In this document: positions 1 to 4,965 of the stretch, piece by piece
Numbering within the stretch: position 1 is the stretch's first letter
Layout: every line of letters begins with the position of its first letter
Source of the DNA: Thermoplasmata archaeon
Lineage (GTDB): Archaea > Thermoplasmatota > E2 > DHVEG-1
Length of the DNA stretch: 5,562 nt
Reading direction: 5' to 3'
NCBI GenBank assembly: GCA_003651045.1
Contig: QMTJ01000081.1
Coordinates: 1 to 5,562 of the forward strand
Notes under the pieces: model-generated
Databases searched by the model: none
The model's input: only the letters and a program-made list of their open reading frames with translations
Told to the model about the DNA's origin: nothing
Translations under genes and position numbers: made by a program

Positions 1-1137
1 CTTTTTTATCTCCTCTTTAAGTTTCACCGGGCTACAGGCACGTTTGTTAATAGACCTGGTAACAATAACAGCATCAGTTAATGATAAAAGTATCTTAAGC
101 ATATCAGAAATGTTTTTATCAGAAAGTATACCAACAACGAGAAATAGTTTATCATATTTGAAATCTTTTTTTAAAGACTCAGTTAAAACTTTAACACCAG
201 CTATATTATGGGCACCATCAACAATAACCAACGGTTTCTTTTGTATAATCTCCATACGACCAGGATGAACTGTTTTTTCAACACCTTCAAAGATACTCTC
301 CTCTGGGATGTAAACTCCCTTTGTTTGAAGAATCTCTATACCTGCTAAAGAAATCGCGATATTTTTTCCTTGAAAAAACCCCAATGTTTTTGTTTTAACA
401 GTGTAATCTTTTAAAAAACTTTTAATCAAAAATTCTTGACCACTGGTATCAATAGATAGTCTCTCCCAACTAGTATCATCAACAATAACTATTTCAGATT
501 TTTTTTCCTCTACTGTTTTTTTAATTATTTCAAGAGCATTATTTTCTGCACCCGTAACAACAGGAACCTTGTTTTTGATAACACCTGCTTTTTCAAAAGC
601 GATATCAGTGATATTGTTTCCAAGGATATTCTGATGTTCTAGAGACACGTTAGTGATAATAACGAGAACTGGGTTTACAATATTTGTAGCATCATAACGT
701 CCACCGAGTCCTACTTCAACTACAGCGAAATCAACGTTTTTCTTTTTGAAGTATAAAAAAGCCATGGCTGTAACAATTTCAAAATACGTAGGTGGATCAC
801 TGTTCTTTTTCATCTCTTCAGCTATTGGTCTAAGTTTTTCAACAAACTCTATAACATCTTCTTTGGATATCTCTTTGCCATCAATGGTTATACGTTCAGT
901 AAACCTTTCGAGATGTGGCGAGGTATAAACACCTGTCTTGTAACCAGCAGATGTTAGGATTGAACCAACATAGCGACAGACAGATCCTTTACCATTAGTA
1001 CCACCAACATGGATAACCTTATAGCTATCCTGTGGTTTACCAAACCTGTTGCATAGACCTGTAATTCGTTCTAAACCTAGTTTTATACCAAACTTTGAAA
1101 AACCATCTAACCAACTAATTGCTTCTCTATAGTTCAT
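1..1137 (-). CDS. folC: FolC, folylpolyglutamate / dihydrofolate synthase (3' end beyond window)
   Basis: ATP-dependent ligase of the Mur-ligase superfamily that joins glutamate to a pteroate or folate cofactor in the cytoplasm. My translation gives 379 uninterrupted residues and is still open at base 1, so only the C-terminus is missing (family members are usually about 420-440 residues). Visible motifs: GIKLGLERI (17-25), P-loop GGTNGKGS (45-52), TSPHL (72-76), TYFE (117-120), VEVGLGGRYDATN (140-152), ITNVSLEHQNILG (161-173), FEKAGVIK (181-188), HPGRMEII (291-298) at the start of the C-terminal domain, and DGAHN (307-311). The ATG at 1137 is preferred because the family begins with a short helix just before GIKLGLER; there is no clear Shine-Dalgarno. 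It starts 16 nt after purN, so the two are probably co-transcribed. Whether it makes dihydrofolate, polyglutamylates tetrahydrofolate, or acts on another pterin cannot be told from sequence. A fusion to FolP, as in haloarchaea, would lie outside the window. Confidence 0.93.
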   Translation of the reverse strand, partial: MNYREAISWLDGFSKFGIKLGLERITGLCNRFGKPQDSYKVIHVGGTNGKGSVCRYVGSILTSAGYKTGVYTSPHLERFTERITIDGKEISKEDVIEFVEKLRPIAEEMKKNSDPPTYFEIVTAMAFLYFKKKNVDFAVVEVGLGGRYDATNIVNPVLVIITNVSLEHQNILGNNITDIAFEKAGVIKNKVPVVTGAENNALEIIKKTVEEKKSEIVIVDDTSWERLSIDTSGQEFLIKSFLKDYTVKTKTLGFFQGKNIAISLAGIEILQTKGVYIPEESIFEGVEKTVHPGRMEIIQKKPLVIVDGAHNIAGVKVLTESLKKDFKYDKLFLVVGILSDKNISDMLKILLSLTDAVIVTRSINKRACSPVKLKEEIKK

Positions 1138-1153
1138 AAAACCAATTCAAAAC

Positions 1154-1825
1154 TTAGTAACCCTCACTATACAATACATCAGGGTAAACATCATATTTAT
1201 CCTTCCAACTATCTCCTTTTTTAATCTCAACCCATCTACCTTTGATTTTCAACCGTCCCTCGGCGAAAAGCTGTACAGTGCGAGGGAGAATTTGATGTTC
1301 TACATCAAGTATACGATGAGCAAGCGTGTCACGATCATCACCTGACATCACTTTTACAGCAGCCTGCAAAATTATAGGTCCATGATCCATATGTTCATCC
1401 ATGAAATGAGTAGTGCATCCTGTTATTTTAACACCATACTCAAGTGCATCACCCTGACCATTAACACCTTTAAAACTAGGTAACAAGGCGGGATGAATAT
1501 TAATAAGACGACCATACCATTTCTTCACAAAACCCGGTGTAAGTATACGCATATAACCCGCACCAACGACTAAACCAACGTCATGCTCTTCAAGTATTCT
1601 ATCGATTTCTTTATCAAGAGACTCACGAGTTTTATCCTTTGGGTTTACAAAAAAACCTGGTATACCATGTCTCTCTGCACGTTTAAGAGCAAAAGCCTCC
1701 TTGTTGTCGCTGATCACTACAACCACCTCTGCATCAATCATGTTTTTCTCAGATGCATCAATGATACTCTGTAAATCTGTACCACTACCAGATGCGAGAA
1801 CTCCAACACGAAGTTTTTTACCCAT
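1154..1825 (-). CDS. purN: PurN, phosphoribosylglycinamide formyltransferase (GAR transformylase 1)
   Basis: Transfers the formyl group of 10-formyl-tetrahydrofolate to glycinamide ribonucleotide, the third step of de novo IMP synthesis, in the cytoplasm. The product has 223 residues, slightly longer than the roughly 190-212 typical of the family. Visible motifs: the phosphate-binding N-terminal loop LASGSGTDLQSIID (10-23), AGYMRILTP (89-97), and INIHPALLPSFKG (108-120) carrying the catalytic Asn109 and His111. GCTTHFMDEHMDHGPIILQ (136-154) carries catalytic Asp147. The catalytic Asn-His-Asp set is complete. The loop is SGSGTD rather than the commoner SGNGSN, a family variation. About 30 residues after the Rossmann-like core are charged and aromatic-rich and could be a C-terminal extension. 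A GGGAGG Shine-Dalgarno lies 12 nt before the ATG. Its neighbour folC supplies the cofactor class it needs. Many archaea use the formate-dependent PurT or PurP instead, so a folate-dependent enzyme says something about this host's C1 carrier. Confidence 0.95.
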   Translation of the reverse strand: MGKKLRVGVLASGSGTDLQSIIDASEKNMIDAEVVVVISDNKEAFALKRAERHGIPGFFVNPKDKTRESLDKEIDRILEEHDVGLVVGAGYMRILTPGFVKKWYGRLINIHPALLPSFKGVNGQGDALEYGVKITGCTTHFMDEHMDHGPIILQAAVKVMSGDDRDTLAHRILDVEHQILPRTVQLFAEGRLKIKGRWVEIKKGDSWKDKYDVYPDVLYSEGY

Positions 1826-1837
1826 AATCGTATTCTT

Positions 1838-1843
1838 CCTCCC
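1838..1843 (-). promoter_or_regulatory. Shine-Dalgarno of purN
   Basis: The minus strand reads GGGAGG here, complementary to the CCUCC at the 3' end of archaeal 16S rRNA. It lies 12 nt before the purN ATG, slightly long spacing. It is one of the two best ribosome binding sites in the window, which suggests purN translation does not depend on the upstream gene. Its first four bases can also pair with the UCCC at 1870-1873. Confidence 0.6.
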
Positions 1844-1844
1844 T

Positions 1845-1866
1845 CAAAAAAAAATTATTTTTTTTG
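1845..1866 (-). terminator. Poly-A/poly-U inverted repeat, putative transcription terminator after trm1
   Basis: A perfect 9-bp inverted repeat (C plus eight A, loop ATTA, eight T plus G) lies in the trm1-purN gap. On the minus strand it ends in a run of nine U (1846-1854). Archaeal RNA polymerase can terminate at oligo-U tracts alone, so this could end, partly or fully, the transcript coming from trm1. It is close to symmetrical and also gives eight T on the plus strand, but no plus-strand gene needs a terminator. It sits only about 20 nt before the purN start, so if it terminates efficiently, purN-folC would need its own promoter in this same gap. It could instead be a promoter-like AT tract. 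Confidence 0.4.
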
Positions 1867-1869
1867 TTG

Positions 1870-1893
1870 GGGATACAAGAAACCCTATATCCC
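1870..1893 (-). other. Hairpin at the end of trm1 (GGGAUA/UAUCCC)
   Basis: On the minus-strand transcript GGGAUA (1893-1888) can pair with UAUCCC (1875-1870), a 6-bp stem with a 12-nt loop, beginning in the last base of the trm1 stop codon. The same C residues (1870-1872) can instead pair with the GGGA of the purN Shine-Dalgarno. The two pairings exclude each other. This is seen in the sequence only; no function is demonstrated. Confidence 0.35.
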
Positions 1894-3008
1894 TATTTTG
1901 TTTTAAACATTTTTTCTATAACCTCAAAACCCGCGTTTGTTTTAAAACCAACTGGGCTAAAATGAGTATGAAAAACATCGAAACCTTCGCTTTTAAGATA
2001 ATCAAAAACTGTTTCCATTTTAGGAGGAGATGTTTTAAAAAAAGACGAAAGACTATCAGTGGTATAAAAAAAACATGACGCATCTGCTTCCTCCTCAAGT
2101 AAATCAAAAAGTTTCCATAAAACATTCTTCGTTCCAAGTTTTTTACTCGATGAAATAGTTCTAAGACTGCTAAATATTTTTTTATACTGAATCTTACCAA
2201 GCCACAACGGCCCAACATCTACAGTGTTTTTTTCAAAACCAATACGATTTCCCTGTTTGATAACACCTATTTTCTCCATTGAATCATTAGCATATTTTAC
2301 ACCATTTTTAACACGTACATAAACCCGGAAATAATGATCAGTAGCATAACAAACCAATGGAGTGATTCCTTTATCATATTTACAAACTTCACGGCAGATG
2401 AAACCTAGAAGAATACGTAAACCAATTTCTTTCATAACAACACTATAAAAGGGAACAGCACCGTATCTACGAATACAAACCCTTGGATACACGCCACAAA
2501 GAGTAGCTGTATCAGTAGCAGTACAACCAAGTATACCATTGTTTTTTATACCACGTGCAGCAGAGTCAATAAAAGAAACTGGGGAACCAAAAGGATCAAC
2601 ATCAATGTAATCAAAACTTTCTTCAGAGAGTAAAACATTCAAATTTTTATTATAAACTTTAACATCACCATATTTTTTCTCCTCTTGGTTTTTTTTAATT
2701 AAAAAACATGCTTTTTCATCATAGTCATTGATAAAAACTTCAAAACTTCCTTCTAACTCATTAGCCATGCGGAAACCACGGATACCAGAGGCAGCGAGAC
2801 CATCAAGCAGTTTAACCTTGTTTTTTGAATTGTTTATCAACCATTGACAAATCAAAATTGAGAGATCCCGGTTAAGCTCCATAGCAGGGTTATAAAAAAC
2901 CCCATCTTGTTTAGAACCAGGGCCTTTTTTCGACTCCTTAGATTTATAAACAAAAACACTTGTACTTCCCTCAGTAACAGTTTCAAAAAAACCTAATTTT
3001 TTTTTCAT
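1893..3008 (-). CDS. trm1: Trm1, tRNA (guanine26-N2)-dimethyltransferase
   Basis: SAM-dependent enzyme that methylates the exocyclic amine of G26, at the D-arm/anticodon-stem junction of tRNA, once or twice. The product is 371 residues, normal for archaeal Trm1. Visible motifs: N-terminal TEGSTSVFVY (12-21), FYNPAMELNRDLS (38-50), the SAM-binding stretch LLDGLAASGIRGFRMANE (67-84), INDYD (93-97), catalytic YIDVDPFGSPVSFIDSA (134-150), TATDTATLCGVYP (163-175) and IRRYGA (179-184). The C-terminal domain has VGPLWLGKI (265-273) and SPVGFKTNA (351-359). Odd point: the segment before GPLWLG (about 232-265), where many relatives carry cysteine pairs for zinc, has no cysteine at all. The ATG at 3008 is followed at once by nine A in a row, and no Shine-Dalgarno is visible in the 14-nt gap after the NTPase gene. 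Translation may rely on coupling to that gene, or the start could be leaderless. Confidence 0.96.
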   Translation of the reverse strand: MKKKLGFFETVTEGSTSVFVYKSKESKKGPGSKQDGVFYNPAMELNRDLSILICQWLINNSKNKVKLLDGLAASGIRGFRMANELEGSFEVFINDYDEKACFLIKKNQEEKKYGDVKVYNKNLNVLLSEESFDYIDVDPFGSPVSFIDSAARGIKNNGILGCTATDTATLCGVYPRVCIRRYGAVPFYSVVMKEIGLRILLGFICREVCKYDKGITPLVCYATDHYFRVYVRVKNGVKYANDSMEKIGVIKQGNRIGFEKNTVDVGPLWLGKIQYKKIFSSLRTISSSKKLGTKNVLWKLFDLLEEEADASCFFYTTDSLSSFFKTSPPKMETVFDYLKSEGFDVFHTHFSPVGFKTNAGFEVIEKMFKTK

Positions 3009-3022
3009 AATCTACATGTTTT

Positions 3023-3583
3023 TTAGAACAACGGCGGTAGTTTTTCTTCCATTATTTTCTCAATCTTATAAGGAAGAAGATTCCTGTTAACAGGTGTAAC
3101 CTCAAGGATACGGATATCATCACGACGTCGTACATCCTGCAACAACGGAGTTCTTGATTTCTTATGAAGGGTAACCATGATAGGTTTATCAGAGTCAAGG
3201 GCTTCTATAACCATTTCACAAAATTTTTCAGAGAGCATCTCCATTTTACCGATTTCATCTATAACGATAATATTCACGTTTTCATCTGTTATTGCTTTTT
3301 CGATAGCGGGTACACCTGTTCTCTCAAGAGCACTTATATCTACACCATATTTACCTACTTTTTCTTTGGTTTCAAAATCTACATGTGCGAAAACTTCACG
3401 TTCTTTTGTCTGCCAGTCTGTAACATAGAAACCTACTCGTTTCTGTTTCTCCACTATCGGCTCAGTAAGCATCCCACCAACAACATATCCATGTTCTTCT
3501 AGGGATTTAATGATTTTAATTAATGTATCGGTCTTACCTACACCAGGCATACCAGTGATTCCAATTTTTGGTATATCATCCAT
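3023..3583 (-). CDS. THEP1-family nucleoside-triphosphatase (P-loop NTPase)
   Basis: Small cytoplasmic P-loop NTPase of the family typified by Aquifex THEP1, which hydrolyses a range of NTPs in vitro; its cellular role is not firmly known. With the start chosen here it has 186 residues, the usual family length (about 170-190). Visible features, numbered from the ATG at 3583: Walker A GMPGVGKT (11-18), a GGMLTEP strand (36-42), GFYVTD (51-56), the family motif VGKYGVD (76-82), Walker B IIVIDEIGKMEM (105-116), and VTPVNRNLLP (162-171). A TTG codon two residues upstream (3589) could also start the frame. The ATG is preferred because an AGGT Shine-Dalgarno-like site lies 9 nt before it but only 3 nt before the TTG. 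It sits 45 nt after pssA and 14 nt before trm1. Being next to trm1 suggests a nucleotide or RNA link but does not prove one. Confidence 0.92.
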   Translation of the reverse strand: MDDIPKIGITGMPGVGKTDTLIKIIKSLEEHGYVVGGMLTEPIVEKQKRVGFYVTDWQTKEREVFAHVDFETKEKVGKYGVDISALERTGVPAIEKAITDENVNIIVIDEIGKMEMLSEKFCEMVIEALDSDKPIMVTLHKKSRTPLLQDVRRRDDIRILEVTPVNRNLLPYKIEKIMEEKLPPLF

Positions 3584-3592
3584 AAGCAAGTA

Positions 3593-3596
3593 ACCT
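3593..3596 (-). promoter_or_regulatory. Shine-Dalgarno-like site deciding the NTPase start
   Basis: The minus strand reads AGGT within CAGGTTAC, 9 nt before the ATG at 3583 and 3 nt before the TTG at 3589. The spacing favours the ATG. The match to the anti-Shine-Dalgarno is only four bases. Confidence 0.4.
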
Positions 3597-3605
3597 GTAA
3601 TGCAT

Positions 3606-3632
3606 TTTTTATTTAGAAATGTTTTTATTTAG
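3606..3632 (-). repeat. Two direct copies of an 11-bp AT-rich motif between pssA and the NTPase gene
   Basis: The minus strand carries CTAAATAAAAA twice (3632-3622 and 3616-3606), with a 16-bp period and five bases between copies. The first copy overlaps the pssA stop codon. The motif loosely resembles an archaeal TATA box. The downstream copy lies about 23-33 nt ahead of the NTPase ATG, which would allow a very short leader. It could equally be chance in AT-rich DNA. Confidence 0.3.
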
Positions 3633-4321
3633 TTTTTCACTAAAAATTTAACATAAAATGGTCCAAAAACAGCGTATAATAAAACCATTATAAAGAGGAG
3701 ACCGGGGGCAAAACCATAAAAGTTTTTACCTATAAGAATAGCTAAAAAAATGAGTAACGCTGCAACTATGTTCATTCTAACACTTGGTTTAGGAAACCTT
3801 ATATCTGAAATCATCACCGCTCCAATGATAACAACCGCTGGTAAAATATAAATAAACTCAACCATAAAATAAGACATAACGAGTAACATAATCGCACTCG
3901 CAGAAGCAGGGAGACCAATAAAAAATTTCTCCTGTTTCATGATATGGAAAGAAGCAAGCCGTACAACGCCAAAAAATAAAAAAAGTATCAACGCGATCAA
4001 TAGATACACATACCGATAAAGACAACATCCCATTACAGGGGAATAAACAAAATAAATAAACACCGCTGGTGCAATACATAATGAACTCATATCAGCCATT
4101 GACTCTAGATACTCGCCGAGTCTACTACTTCCTCTCCACCTAGCTACTATACCATCTAAACCATCAGCTAATAAAGCAAGTAAAATAAATGAAAAAGACA
4201 CATGTATCCTTGTATCTTTTAATGGAATAACAGCATCTGAAAAAAGAAATAAAACCGCTAGAAAACCAAAAACAGCATTGACAATAGAAATCAAATCAGC
4301 AAGGGATAACAGTTTAATCAT
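3629..4321 (-). CDS. pssA: Archaetidylserine synthase (CDP-alcohol phosphatidyltransferase family, PssA-like)
   Basis: Integral membrane enzyme expected to swap CMP for L-serine on CDP-archaeol, giving archaetidylserine. The 230-residue product is hydrophobic with about six to eight membrane segments. The CDP-alcohol phosphotransferase signature is at 53-77: D53, D56-G57, A60-R61, G69, then E73 and D77. The family pattern has Asp at the position of E73 (usually LDSLAD, here LESMAD), so one metal-ligand position is changed conservatively. FIGLPASASA (134-143) and DIRFPKP (173-179) resemble the serine-transferring branch more than phosphatidylglycerophosphate or inositol-phosphate synthases. 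An ATG at 4375 would add 18 residues lying wholly inside asd. The ATG at 4321 is preferred because the first membrane helix and the family start follow directly. It overlaps the end of asd by 8 nt (ATGATTAA), which implies translational coupling. The adjacent decarboxylase supports serine as the alcohol substrate. Confidence 0.9.
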   Translation of the reverse strand: MIKLLSLADLISIVNAVFGFLAVLFLFSDAVIPLKDTRIHVSFSFILLALLADGLDGIVARWRGSSRLGEYLESMADMSSLCIAPAVFIYFVYSPVMGCCLYRYVYLLIALILFLFFGVVRLASFHIMKQEKFFIGLPASASAIMLLVMSYFMVEFIYILPAVVIIGAVMISDIRFPKPSVRMNIVAALLIFLAILIGKNFYGFAPGLLFIMVLLYAVFGPFYVKFLVKN

Positions 4322-4964
4322 TGATTTCTGCAATGGTATCACATCCTGCTTTAACCCTGTCACCAACCTTAACATTTACCATTTTTATACTTTTAGAAGG
4401 CAGATATATATCAACACGGGAACCTAACCGTATCATTCCAATCTTTTCACCTTTTTTCACTTTATCTCCATTCTTTATATATAACACAATGCGACGTGCT
4501 AATGTCCCAGCTATCTGTATAATCTTCAAAATCCCAATTTCTGTATCAACCAATATAATCACTCGTTCGTTTCTCTCTGATTCTTTTTTAAAAGCAGGTA
4601 CATAAGAACCTGAAACATGTTTTATATCTTTTATCACTCCATCAAACGGCATCCTATTAACATGCACGTTATAAACATTCATAAAAGTTGAAACTTTTAT
4701 ACTCTCTCCAATATCTTCATCTTTTAAACTTGTTATCTCCCTTATTTTTCCATCAGCACAAGCAACAACACCCTCACCTACTTCACGTTCAGGATCCCTA
4801 AAAAAAATAATAAAAAAAAGTGTTAACAAAAAAAATATAAAACCTATGAAGAAAAAAACAATACTCGTTTCAAAACCATTAAAAATAATAAATAAAAACA
4901 AAAAAACAAAACCCATAAATAAAGATGTTGTAACCCAAGATAACGCACCCTGTGCAAGTTTCAT
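4314..4964 (-). CDS. asd: Archaetidylserine decarboxylase proenzyme (short PSD-B type, PssD)
   Basis: Pyruvoyl-dependent enzyme that decarboxylates archaetidylserine to archaetidylethanolamine at the membrane. It has 216 residues, matching the short archaeal/bacterial form. Two hydrophobic segments (about 13-29 and 34-55) anchor the N-terminus, followed by FFRDPER (54-60). Catalytic features: ADGK with D71, FMNVYNVHVNRMPFDG (94-109) with H101, QIAGTLARRI (150-159), and the self-cleavage site RLGSRVDIYLP (179-189). There the chain is expected to split between G181 and S182, with Ser becoming the pyruvoyl group of the small subunit. All three residues of the Asp-His-Ser processing triad appear present. 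It starts 1 nt after the artA stop with a good Shine-Dalgarno, and its end overlaps pssA by 8 nt. Product and substrate genes are therefore adjacent, as expected of an archaetidylethanolamine pathway. The haloarchaeal literature calls this gene pssD; asd here is unrelated to aspartate-semialdehyde dehydrogenase. Confidence 0.93.
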   Translation of the reverse strand: MKLAQGALSWVTTSLFMGFVFLFLFIIFNGFETSIVFFFIGFIFFLLTLFFIIFFRDPEREVGEGVVACADGKIREITSLKDEDIGESIKVSTFMNVYNVHVNRMPFDGVIKDIKHVSGSYVPAFKKESERNERVIILVDTEIGILKIIQIAGTLARRIVLYIKNGDKVKKGEKIGMIRLGSRVDIYLPSKSIKMVNVKVGDRVKAGCDTIAEIND

Positions 4965-4965
4965 A

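Noticed and set aside
44..928. Plus-strand frames opposite folC (74 and 60 codons)
   Set aside because: They are antisense to an uninterrupted folC frame with all FolC motifs, and neither looks like a protein.
1701..2078. Plus-strand open frame of 125 codons spanning the purN start, the gap and the trm1 end
   Set aside because: It crosses two well-supported minus-strand genes with catalytic motifs. Its translation is low-complexity (Phe/Lys/Ile-rich) with no recognisable domain.
1916..2218. Minus-strand 100-codon frame inside trm1
   Set aside because: It is an out-of-frame shadow of trm1, whose C-terminal motifs GPLWLG and SPVGFKTNA are in the main frame.
3164..3502. Plus-strand frames of 112 and 83 codons opposite the NTPase gene
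   Set aside because: They lie entirely antisense to the Walker A/B-bearing NTPase. Their His/Phe/Tyr-rich translations are what the complement of that gene would give.
4321..4375. Longer pssA start at the ATG at 4375
   Set aside because: The extra 18 residues only mirror the conserved asd end in another frame, and they precede the point where the first membrane helix of the family begins.
4800..4920. Very A-rich plus-strand stretch that could be read as a terminator or regulatory tract
   Set aside because: It is the complement of codons for the two Phe/Ile/Leu-rich membrane helices of the decarboxylase, so amino-acid composition explains it.
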